A stretch of DNA of 12,622 bases from contig CANGAY010000004.1 in NCBI GenBank assembly GCA_947451735.1, forward strand, positions 1 to 12,622, in the 5' to 3' direction. The translations under genes were made by a program, and so were the position numbers. This DNA is from Actinomycetota bacterium (GTDB lineage: Bacteria > Actinomycetota > Thermoleophilia > Miltoncostaeales > Miltoncostaeaceae). Under the pieces are notes generated by a model. The model was not told where the DNA came from. It ran no database searches and worked only from the letters and a program-made list of their open reading frames with translations. Below, in pieces: positions 6,938 through 12,622 of the stretch (its first letter is position 1; every line of letters begins with the position of its first letter).

Positions 6938-8382
6938 ACTACATCGTGGGCACCCCCCTCTACATCATGTCGGCGGTCACCCTGCTGGCAATCCTCACGG
7001 GCGCGTTCCACCTGAAGGGGGCCGCGCGCCGCCTGCCCGAGTGGATCGGCATCGGCGGCATCGTGGCCACCCTCGCCGTGGTCACCGGGCTGTGGGGTGA
7101 TTCCCAGTACGGCTTTGCCGGCGAGATCCACATGAGCCGCCTGGGAATCCTCTTCACGTGGATCATCCTCGTCTCGGCGCTGGCCGTCATCGCCCTGTCG
7201 TGGGGCGAGCCCGCGGGCGCCGGGCGCCGGCCCGAGTACATCGGCCTCATCCTGGCGGCGGCCACCGGCATGATGCTCACGGTCACCGCCGGCGACCTCA
7301 TCGTGCTGTTCATCGGCATCGAACTGCTGTCGGTGTCGCTGTACATCCTGTGCGCCATCGAGGTGGTGCGCGAGCGGTCGCTTGAGAGCGGGCTCAAGTA
7401 CCTCATCACCGGCGCCATCGGCACCGCGCTGCTCATCTACGGCTTCGCGCTGCTGTACGGCATGACGGGCACCACGTCGATTGAGGCCATCGGCACCACG
7501 CTGGCGCACGCCGGGCCCCTCACCTCGCAGCCACTGCTCATCGGGTCAATGGCACTGATCGCCGCGGCGCTCGGCTTCAAGGCATCGGCCGTGCCCTTCC
7601 ACATGTGGACCCCCGATGTGTACGAGGGCGCACCCACCCCGGTGACCGCCTTCATGAGCACCGGCACCAAGACCGCCGCGCTGGGCGCCTTCCTCATCGT
7701 GTTCACCGGTGCCGCTCAGGGCATGGTGAGCGACTGGCGGGTGCTCATCGGCGCCATCGCCACCGCATCGATGGTGGTGGGCAACATCGGCGCGCTCATG
7801 CAGAACAGCGTCAAGCGCATGCTGGCCTGGTCGAGTATCGCGCAGGCGGGCTACCTGCTCATCGGCGTGGCCGTGGGCACCCAGTACGGCGCCCGCGCGG
7901 TGGCCTACTACCTCATCGCCTACGTCACCATGACCCTCGCGGCATTCGCCATCGTGATCCTGCGCGAGCGCGAGGTGGAGAACGGCGACCAGCTGGTGTC
8001 GTTCACCGGCTACGGGCGGCGTCGCCCCTGGGCCGGCGTGGTGATGACCCTGGCCATGCTGTCGCTGGCGGGCTTCCCGCCGCTGGCCGGGTTCATCGGC
8101 AAGTTCATGCTGTTCCAGGCGGCCATTGACGGCGACATGCTGTGGATCGCCATCGTGGGTGCGCTGGCCAGCGTGGTGAGCGTCGTCTACTACCTGCGCG
8201 TGAGCATCGTCATGTGGTCGCCCGCACCGGCCGGCGAGTTCGACGGCGGGCGCCGCCTGCGCATCCCGGCCCCCGTGGCGGCCGTGGCCGTCATCGGCGG
8301 CGTGGGCATCGTGCTGCTCGCGGTGCTGGCACAGCCGGTCATCGACCTGTGCCAGGGCGCCGCGCAGTCGCTCATCCCGTAG
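6934..8382 (+). CDS. nuoN: NADH-quinone oxidoreductase subunit N (antiporter-like)
   Basis: A 482-residue third antiporter-like subunit and the last gene of the operon. Key residues seen: E130 in TM5 (LFIGIELLSVSLY), K216 in GFKASAVPFHMWTPDVYEG, H223, and K246 in FMSTGTKTAALG. The VKRMLAWSSIAQAGYLL block and SLAGFPPLAGFIGKF near TM12 are also typical. I chose GTG 6934, which overlaps the nuoM stop by four bases (GTGA) and has GGGAG at 6923-6927 six bases upstream. The in-frame ATG at 6967 would cut into the first helix. The gene ends at TAG 8380-8382 just before a hairpin, consistent with the end of the transcript. Confidence 0.96.
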   Translation: MNYIVGTPLYIMSAVTLLAILTGAFHLKGAARRLPEWIGIGGIVATLAVVTGLWGDSQYGFAGEIHMSRLGILFTWIILVSALAVIALSWGEPAGAGRRPEYIGLILAAATGMMLTVTAGDLIVLFIGIELLSVSLYILCAIEVVRERSLESGLKYLITGAIGTALLIYGFALLYGMTGTTSIEAIGTTLAHAGPLTSQPLLIGSMALIAAALGFKASAVPFHMWTPDVYEGAPTPVTAFMSTGTKTAALGAFLIVFTGAAQGMVSDWRVLIGAIATASMVVGNIGALMQNSVKRMLAWSSIAQAGYLLIGVAVGTQYGARAVAYYLIAYVTMTLAAFAIVILREREVENGDQLVSFTGYGRRRPWAGVVMTLAMLSLAGFPPLAGFIGKFMLFQAAIDGDMLWIAIVGALASVVSVVYYLRVSIVMWSPAPAGEFDGGRRLRIPAPVAAVAVIGGVGIVLLAVLAQPVIDLCQGAAQSLIP

Positions 8383-8390
8383 TCCCGCGT

Positions 8391-8408
8391 GCCCCGCGTG
8401 CGCGGGGC
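8391..8408. terminator. GC-rich hairpin between convergent nuoN and tetR-like gene
   Basis: GCCCCGCG (8391-8398) and CGCGGGGC (8401-8408) form a perfect 8-base inverted repeat separated by TG; sterically this means a 6-7 bp stem with a small loop. It sits in the 33-base gap between the nuoN stop and the end of the minus-strand regulator, so it could act on both strands. No T-tract follows on either side, so intrinsic termination would be of the GC-rich, U-poor type reported in high-GC bacteria. Its position is the main argument. Confidence 0.5.
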
Positions 8409-8415
8409 GGCACCG

Positions 8416-9018
8416 CTACGACCGGGGCCTGAGCCCGTCGAGCAGGCTGTCCACCACGGCCTCCGAGAACCCCGCGGGAATTCCCCGCTGCCACACCATC
8501 ACGCGGATCACGAGCGGGCTGAAGAGCATGTCGCTGACCACCGTGAGGTCGTGCACCTTGCGGATCTCGCGTCGGCGCGTGCCGCGGGCGATGACCTCAC
8601 CCAGCATCGTCACCACCGGCACCACCACGCGCTCCTCGTAGAGCGCCTGCAGCTTGGGATAGCGGGGCAGTTCGGCCACAGCGGCGGCCAGCAGCGGGCC
8701 GCGATCGCCGCCGAACGCCTCGATGACGTCGTCGTACAGGGCCACCAGGTCGTCACGCACGTTGCCGGTGTCGGGGCACCGCACGTCAACGATCGACTCG
8801 GCGATGGCGTCAGCCACCAGCGACTCCTTGTCGGGCCACCGCAGGTAGATGGTGCCCTTGCCCACCCCCGCCCGCTGGGCCACCGCCGCGATGGTGCACC
8901 CGGCGAAGCCCTTTTCGATCAGCAGCGACCGGGCGGCACCGAGCGCGGCGTCCTCAACACCCGGGTCGCGGGGGCGGCCGCGGCGGCGGGCCATGGTGGG
9001 GGAGGTATCGGTGGTCAT
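8416..9018 (-). CDS. TetR/AcrR-family transcriptional regulator
   Basis: A 200-residue one-component regulator. An N-terminal basic stretch (ARRRGRPRD, residues 10-18) leads into the TetR helix-turn-helix at about 21-68. Its core is TIAAVAQRAGVGKGTIYLRW (42-61) followed by PDKESLVADAI, a textbook TetR_N signature. The C-terminal ligand and dimerisation half (about 80-200) is alpha-helical and not diagnostic, so the ligand is unknown. I used the ATG at 9018, because a TAnnnT hexamer ends 7 bases upstream (leaderless-type start). An internal ATG at residue 9 is the alternative. The gene lies 65 bases downstream of the TSUP pair on the same strand and may regulate it, itself, or distant genes. 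It converges on nuoN. Confidence 0.93.
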   Translation of the reverse strand: MTTDTSPTMARRRGRPRDPGVEDAALGAARSLLIEKGFAGCTIAAVAQRAGVGKGTIYLRWPDKESLVADAIAESIVDVRCPDTGNVRDDLVALYDDVIEAFGGDRGPLLAAAVAELPRYPKLQALYEERVVVPVVTMLGEVIARGTRRREIRKVHDLTVVSDMLFSPLVIRVMVWQRGIPAGFSEAVVDSLLDGLRPRS

Positions 9019-9025
9019 GGCGGCG

Positions 9026-9054
9026 ACAATACTGGACGAAGGTCGGGGTCGAAA
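9026..9054 (-). promoter_or_regulatory. Candidate leaderless promoter of the tetR-like gene
   Basis: On the minus strand, TTTCGA (9054-9049) and TATTGT (9031-9026) are spaced 17 bases apart. TATTGT fits TAnnnT and lies 7 bases before the ATG at 9018, so transcription would begin at or next to the start codon. The -35 match is weak (three of six). No Shine-Dalgarno sequence precedes the ATG, which fits a leaderless message. A five-base inverted repeat, TCGGG/CCCGA (9043-9047 and 9055-9059), overlaps the -35 and could be part of an operator, but it is short. Confidence 0.4.
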
Positions 9055-9083
9055 CCCGAATTACCTGCGTATTGCCGCATTCC

Positions 9084-9488
9084 TCATGTTATTCGCGATG
9101 GTTGACGACGATCGTCACCCGCATCGCGCTCTGCACCCCGCCAGATGCGCACCGCGATGAGCACCATGAAGACGGCGAAGAGGATTCTGAGCACTTCCTG
9201 CGGCAACTGGTCGGCCACGAATGCCGCCAGCACGGCCGTGGCGATGGACCCCAGCCCGATGATGACCGCGTCGCGCAGGTGCACGTCGCCGGTGCGGCGC
9301 TGCTGCCAGGTGCCGAGGATGGCCACGGGCACGATGGCCAGCAGCGACGTGGCCTCGGCCACCACCTGAGTGAGGCCCAGCACCAGTGCCAGTGCGGGCA
9401 CGAACACGATGCCCCCGCCCACGCCGGCGAGCGCCGCGATGAACCCGCCCACCACGCCCATGGCCGCGGCGATGACGTAGGCCGTCAC
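9084..9488 (-). CDS. Half-size TauE/SafE (TSUP) permease, C-terminal-type half
   Basis: A 134-residue hydrophobic protein that corresponds to the second repeat of a sulfite exporter TauE/SafE family permease. The repeat hallmark GVGGG is at residues 22-26 (FIAALAGVGGGIVFVPALAL), followed by VVAEATSLLAIVPVAILG (42-59). Further helices lie at about 73-93 and 98-114, and the tail is charged (RGAERDAGDDRR). The start is GTG 9488, which overlaps the stop of the upstream half by four bases (GTGA), so it is probably translated by reinitiation. TSUP proteins move sulfur oxyanions or organosulfonates, or similar anions; the substrate cannot be told here. It probably works with the upstream half. A sequencing frameshift in one full-length gene is the alternative. 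Confidence 0.78.
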   Translation of the reverse strand: MTAYVIAAAMGVVGGFIAALAGVGGGIVFVPALALVLGLTQVVAEATSLLAIVPVAILGTWQQRRTGDVHLRDAVIIGLGSIATAVLAAFVADQLPQEVLRILFAVFMVLIAVRIWRGAERDAGDDRRQPSRIT

Positions 9489-9838
9489 GGATTGACCACC
9501 AGCAGCACCGCCGACACCACCAGCAGCACCGCGAACACCCGCGAGATGAGCACCGCCGAGATGCGGGCGCGCACGCGCACCCCGATGACCACGCCGAGCA
9601 GGGCGGGAATGCCCACCACCGCGGCGAGCCCCCAGTTGACATTGCCCAGCAGCCCGTAGGTGACCGTGCCCCACAGGGCGATGATGGCGATGGCGGCGAG
9701 CGACGTGGCCGTGGCCGCGCGCGAGTTGTACCCGCACAGCATGATCATAAGCGGCACCATCACCACGCCGCCGCCCACGCCGAACAGCGCCGAGAGCGCC
9801 CCGCCTGCGGCACCCACCGCCACGAGGCGCCACACCAT
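9485..9838 (-). CDS. Half-size TauE/SafE (TSUP) permease, N-terminal-type half
   Basis: A 117-residue membrane protein matching the first repeat of TSUP permeases. GVGGG is at residues 20-24 (GALSALFGVGGGVVMVPLMI), followed by ATATSLAAIAIIALWG (42-57) and hydrophobic helices at about 67-87 and 97-115. It ends at TGA 9487-9485 right after the helix LLVVSAVLLVV, exactly where a full-length family member would continue into its second repeat. That second repeat is encoded by the overlapping downstream gene. The ATG at 9838 starts just before the first helix; no strong ribosome binding site is visible. The gene is divergent from the phosphatase gene, with only 34 bases between the chosen starts. 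Confidence 0.78.
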   Translation of the reverse strand: MVWRLVAVGAAGGALSALFGVGGGVVMVPLMIMLCGYNSRAATATSLAAIAIIALWGTVTYGLLGNVNWGLAAVVGIPALLGVVIGVRVRARISAVLISRVFAVLLVVSAVLLVVNP

Positions 9839-9858
9839 GTCCCGCGTGAGTGCGCTGT

Positions 9859-9864
9859 TAGCCT
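9859..9864 (+). promoter_or_regulatory. Candidate -10 element (TAGCCT) for the trehalose-phosphatase gene
   Basis: TAGCCT fits the TAnnnT pattern of high-GC Gram-positive -10 elements and lies 8 bases before the GTG at 9873. That is the spacing of a leaderless start. No convincing -35 is seen. It is used here mainly to decide between competing start codons of the phosphatase gene. Confidence 0.3.
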
Positions 9865-9872
9865 CGGGCGAC

Positions 9873-10679
9873 GTGACCTCCTCCAATGACGTGATCGCTG
9901 ACATGGCACGCGCTCTTCGCGGCGAAGCCGCGCGCGCTGCGCTGCTGTTCGACATCGACGGCGTGCTGGCCCCCATCGTGCCGAACGCGGGCGACGCGTG
10001 CGTGCCCGCCGAGGCATGCGAGCTGCTGGCCGCCCTGCGCGACCGGTATCTGGTGGTGGGCCTGGTGAGCGGCCGCGGCCTGGCCGACGTTGATCGCATG
10101 GTGCCGGTGCCCGGCCTGGCGCGAGGCGGCAACCATGGGCTGGAAGTGGCGCCACCCGGCCTGCCCGCCGAGATGGTGCCAGCGGCGCGACCGCACATGG
10201 CGGCGATGCGCGCATTCGTGGCAGCCCACCCCCCGGCCGTGCTGGCGCCGCGCGGCGTGTGGCTGGAGGACAAGGGCGCGTCGGTGAGCCTGCACTTCCG
10301 CGAGGCACCCGACCCCGCGGCGGCCGAGGCGTACCTGCTGGGCGAGGTGGACGCCGCCGCCCGGGGCGCGGGCCTTCGCGTGCGCCACGGACGCATGGTG
10401 CTGGAGGTGCTGCCCGACGTGGATGTGGACAAGGGCACCGTGGTGCGGCAGATCATCCAGGCGGCCGGCGCACGCGTGGCGCTGTACGTGGGGGACGACC
10501 GCACCGACACCAACGCGTGGCGCGAACTTCGTGCCATGCATGCCGCCGGTGATCTCGACGCCGCCTGGTGCGTGGTGGCCGACCAGCCGGAGGTGGATGA
10601 CGAGGTGCGGGCCGCGGCCGACGTCGCCGTGACGGGCACCGGGGGCGTGCTGCACCTGCTGCGCGCCCTGTCTGAATGA
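9873..10679 (+). CDS. otsB: Trehalose-6-phosphate phosphatase-like HAD hydrolase
   Basis: The product has 268 residues from GTG 9873. The HAD motifs of OtsB appear in order: LLFDIDGVLAPI with nucleophile D27 and acid/base D29, LVSGR (S66-R68), GGNHGLE (about 85-91), VWLEDKGASVSLHFR with K134, VLEVLP then DKG (K187), and the Mg-binding YVGDDRTD (D208, D209, D212). Such enzymes release phosphate from trehalose 6-phosphate to give trehalose, a cytoplasmic stress protectant. The usual TDEDAF after the GDD motif is TDTNAW here. No otsA is in the window. Alternative starts are ATG 9837, GTG 9846, GTG 9891 and ATG 9903. I favour GTG 9873 because a TAnnnT element precedes it and ATG 9837 would overlap the divergent gene. 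Another sugar-phosphate phosphatase is possible but less likely. Confidence 0.85.
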   Translation: MTSSNDVIADMARALRGEAARAALLFDIDGVLAPIVPNAGDACVPAEACELLAALRDRYLVVGLVSGRGLADVDRMVPVPGLARGGNHGLEVAPPGLPAEMVPAARPHMAAMRAFVAAHPPAVLAPRGVWLEDKGASVSLHFREAPDPAAAEAYLLGEVDAAARGAGLRVRHGRMVLEVLPDVDVDKGTVVRQIIQAAGARVALYVGDDRTDTNAWRELRAMHAAGDLDAAWCVVADQPEVDDEVRAAADVAVTGTGGVLHLLRALSE

Positions 10680-10812
10680 CCGCAGGGGCGCACTGGCGAT
10701 ATCGGCGGTTCCGGTGGAACGTCACACCCCCGAATCGCGCCCCCGATGCGGCAATCCCGACGGGGGCCACTGGTAATGTGCGCGCGTCTCGGGCAAGGGT
10801 GAGTGTGAGCTG
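10680..10812 (+). promoter_or_regulatory. Intergenic control region upstream of the L,D-transpeptidase gene
   Basis: This 133-base gap contains, in order: GTTCC-GGT-GGAAC (10708-10720), a short inverted repeat that could end the phosphatase transcript; three CCCGA copies at 10729-10733, 10742-10746 and 10756-10760, spaced 13 and 14 bases; an inverted repeat GCCCCCG/CGGGGGC (10739-10745 and 10761-10767) with a 15-base loop; and an extended -10, TGGTAATGT, with its hexamer TAATGT at 10774-10779. There is no -35 match at the right distance, so the extended -10 and/or an activator bound to the repeats may compensate. A weak ribosome binding site, AAGGGTGAG (10795-10803), lies nine bases before the ATG at 10813. 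Confidence 0.45.
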
Positions 10813-12408
10813 ATGCGGGGCCTCGGAAACAAGGGTGGACAGATCGCGCTGATCGCCGTCGGCGTGCTCGCCGTCGTGGGCATCGGGCTGTTCATCTTCT
10901 CCCTGTTCGGGGGCCAGCCCACCGTCGATCCCGTGCAGCCGACGGCAGGCGGCGCCATCAACCCCAGCAAGCGCCTCATCGTGGTGGGCACCACCAGCGC
11001 GCCCATGAAGAACCTGCGCGTGACGGTTGACGGCAGGGACGTGACCGCCCAGGTGAAGGGCGCAACCGACGGCATCGCCCTCGACATGCCCAAGCTGGCC
11101 AACGGGCCGCACACCATGGCCGTGTCGTACTCCACCGGCGGCGCGGTGGGTGGCGGATCGGCATCGCAGTCGTGGGACTTCACGGTTGACCGCACGCCGC
11201 CCAAGCTCGCGGTGGTCAAGCCCATCGCCGACGGCTTCAACGCGCACACCGTGCCCGTGGCGGGCACCGCGACCGGCAACAGCACCATCCGCATCACGTG
11301 GAAGGGCGACGGCCTCGCGGGTGCACAGGCCACCGGGTCAACGGGGGCATGGGCCACCAGCGCCACCCTGCCCGAGGGCGCGTCCATCCTGAGCGTCACG
11401 GCAACCGACCAGGCCGGCAACACCACCACCAAGACCAAGCACGTGTTCGTCGACACCAAGCCGCCCGCCATGCAGCTGGCCGCCACGAACAAGCTGGCCA
11501 AGCTCACCACCACGCCCCAGCCCATCATCTACGGCAAGGTGAGCGGCGAGAACGCCGCCCTGCTCACGTACGGCGCCAGCATCAACGGTGTGGGCGTGGC
11601 GCAGATCAAGGGCACCGACGCATCCAGCGCCAGCAGCTCGGGGCCCGCATCGGGCAGCTCCACCGGTGTTGGCCTGTCGCTCAGCGGCAACCGCTTCGCC
11701 CTCGCCATCGGCCGCCTGCCCGAGGGCAAGAACACCATCACCGTCTGGGTGCGCGACCGCGGTGGCAACACCGTGAAGAAGTCGTTCGTGTCGTTCGTCG
11801 ACACGCAGTCGCAGTTCGGCGTGTCGCAACTCACCGTGGGCGCCACGGGCACCGACGTGAAGCAGCTGCAGGAGCGCCTGGCCAAGATCCACCTGTGGAA
11901 GGGCGGGGCCAGCGGCAACTACAACGAGAAGACTGCGGCGGCCGTCAAGCGCTACCAGAAGCGCTTCCACCTGAAGCAGACCGGCAACGTGGACGCCCCA
12001 ACGCTCAGCAAGATGGTGGGTCGCATTGATGTCTCGCTGAACCAGCGCAAGCTCACCCTGTACCGCGACGGTCACGCGTACGAGAGCTTCGGCGTGGCCA
12101 TCGGCATGCCCGGCCACGAGACGCCCACCGGCAACTTCCACGTGGTGGAGATGCAGAAGAACCCCACCTGGCTGCCGCCCGACTCACCGTGGGCCAAGGG
12201 CCTCGGTCCCATTCCGCCCGGCCCCGGCAACCCGCTGGGCACCCGCTGGATCGGGACCTCCGCACCCGGTGTGGGCATTCACGGCACGCCCGCCGACTAC
12301 AGCATCGGCAGCGCCGCCAGCCACGGCTGCCTGCGCATGCACATCTCCGACAACGAGAAGCTGTACGAGGACGTGGTGGTCGGCATGCCCGTGGACATCC
12401 ACAACTGA
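10813..12408 (+). CDS. Membrane-anchored L,D-transpeptidase with Ig-like, PG-binding and YkuD domains
   Basis: The product has 531 residues. A short basic start and one transmembrane anchor (about 10-33) place the rest outside the membrane; there is no lipobox cysteine. Next come three Ig-like beta domains (about 51-124, 128-212, 217-328), bounded by repeated VDRTPP (125), VDTKPP (213) and VDT (329) joints. Domains two and three end with D-x-(A/G)-GN strands. A Ser/Gly/Ala-rich insert lies in the third (about 269-285). A PG_binding_1 domain follows (about 335-400, TVGATGTDVKQLQERL) and then the YkuD catalytic domain (403-531). The catalytic signature is intact: H490 in GVGIHGTP and S503-H504-G505-C506-L507-R508; C506 is the only cysteine. 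Such enzymes form 3-3 cross-links in peptidoglycan or attach partners to it. A thioredoxin-like gene follows 14 bases later. Confidence 0.93.
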   Translation: MRGLGNKGGQIALIAVGVLAVVGIGLFIFSLFGGQPTVDPVQPTAGGAINPSKRLIVVGTTSAPMKNLRVTVDGRDVTAQVKGATDGIALDMPKLANGPHTMAVSYSTGGAVGGGSASQSWDFTVDRTPPKLAVVKPIADGFNAHTVPVAGTATGNSTIRITWKGDGLAGAQATGSTGAWATSATLPEGASILSVTATDQAGNTTTKTKHVFVDTKPPAMQLAATNKLAKLTTTPQPIIYGKVSGENAALLTYGASINGVGVAQIKGTDASSASSSGPASGSSTGVGLSLSGNRFALAIGRLPEGKNTITVWVRDRGGNTVKKSFVSFVDTQSQFGVSQLTVGATGTDVKQLQERLAKIHLWKGGASGNYNEKTAAAVKRYQKRFHLKQTGNVDAPTLSKMVGRIDVSLNQRKLTLYRDGHAYESFGVAIGMPGHETPTGNFHVVEMQKNPTWLPPDSPWAKGLGPIPPGPGNPLGTRWIGTSAPGVGIHGTPADYSIGSAASHGCLRMHISDNEKLYEDVVVGMPVDIHN

Positions 12409-12422
12409 CCGACGCGCCGCAC

Positions 12423-12622
12423 GTGCCCGCGCTCTCCGCCGCGGACTTCGACGCGGAGGCCCTGGCCGCGGGCCGCCTGACGCTGGTGGACTTCTGGGCG
12501 CCGTGGTGCGTGCCGTGCGAGAAGATCGCCCCGGCCGTGGAGCAACTGGCCCGCGACAACGCGGGCGTGCTGCACGTGTTCGGCCTCGATGTGGACGCAC
12601 ACCCCGCCCCCGCGGCCCGTCA
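12423..12622 (+). CDS. Thioredoxin-like protein, N-terminal part (3' truncated)
   Basis: Sixty-six codons are visible from GTG 12423 to the window end. The thioredoxin fold start is clear: LSAADFDAEAL, then LTLVDFWAPWCVPCEKIAP with the redox pair C29 and C32, then a helix and the beta-strand LHVFGLDVDAHP. The active site is WCVPC instead of the canonical WCGPC. No signal peptide or membrane segment precedes the domain, so a cytoplasmic location is expected. No ATG is in frame upstream and the frame offers only this GTG, though no good ribosome binding site is seen. The gene lies 14 bases after the transpeptidase stop and is probably co-transcribed with it. The symbol trxA is not given because the rest of the protein is missing. 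Confidence 0.85.
   Translation, partial: MPALSAADFDAEALAAGRLTLVDFWAPWCVPCEKIAPAVEQLARDNAGVLHVFGLDVDAHPAPAAR

Noticed and set aside
9107..9116. Perfect 10-base palindrome GACGATCGTC as a TetR operator
   Set aside because: It lies inside the coding end of the TSUP half-gene, and no second copy was noticed elsewhere in the window. Such palindromes are common by chance in GC-rich coding DNA.
9478..9500. Programmed -1 frameshift joining the two TSUP halves
   Set aside because: No slippery heptamer of the X-XXY-YYZ type is present before the TGA, and a GTG start sits exactly at the junction. Reinitiation explains the layout more simply.
10697..10704. CGATATCG palindrome after the phosphatase gene as a regulator site
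   Set aside because: It is only 8 bases long and single-copy, so there is nothing to distinguish it from chance.
1..12622. Mobile elements, CRISPR arrays, tRNA or rRNA genes, attachment sites
   Set aside because: I looked for terminal inverted repeats, transposase or integrase motifs, regularly spaced direct repeats and tRNA-like arms and saw none. Gaps between genes are all under 135 bases.

Overview
The window is very GC-rich bacterial DNA with strongly G/C-ending codons, frequent GTG starts and tightly overlapping genes. It carries the distal half of a bacterial complex I (nuo) operon and then a set of shorter accessory and cell-wall genes. Codon style, leaderless-looking TAnnnT promoters and an Ig-like L,D-transpeptidase suggest a high-GC Actinobacteriota genome. 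A deep-branching class such as Thermoleophilia is possible, but that is inference; no rRNA or tRNA is present to fix it.

Bases 1-8382 are one plus-strand run: the 3' end of nuoG, then nuoH, nuoI, a small cupin gene, nuoJ, nuoK, nuoL, nuoM and nuoN. Nearly every junction is a 1- or 4-base stop/start overlap (TGATG, ATGA, TAGTG, GTGA), so the run should be translated as a coupled polycistron. NuoH/J/K/L/M/N form the proton-pumping membrane arm, NuoI carries two [4Fe-4S] clusters, and the NuoG piece is the C-terminus of the large peripheral-arm subunit. Two things are unusual: a cupin gene sits inside the coupled chain between nuoI and nuoJ, and NuoL lacks the usual TM5 glutamate and the nearby TM6 arginine, while NuoM and NuoN keep their TM5 glutamates. 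A GC-rich hairpin follows nuoN.

Bases 8416-9838 lie on the minus strand. Two half-size TauE/SafE (TSUP) membrane proteins overlap by GTGA and are followed by a TetR-family regulator that reads toward the end of nuoN. The regulator has its own candidate promoter.

From about 9873 the plus strand resumes with a trehalose-6-phosphate phosphatase-like HAD enzyme, divergent from the TSUP pair. A 133-base gap holds a candidate promoter with spaced repeats. After it comes a 531-residue membrane-anchored L,D-transpeptidase (Ig-like repeats, PG-binding domain, YkuD domain). Fourteen bases later a thioredoxin-like gene (WCVPC) begins and runs off the window. No mobile element, CRISPR array or RNA gene was seen, and there is no gene-free stretch over 300 bases.
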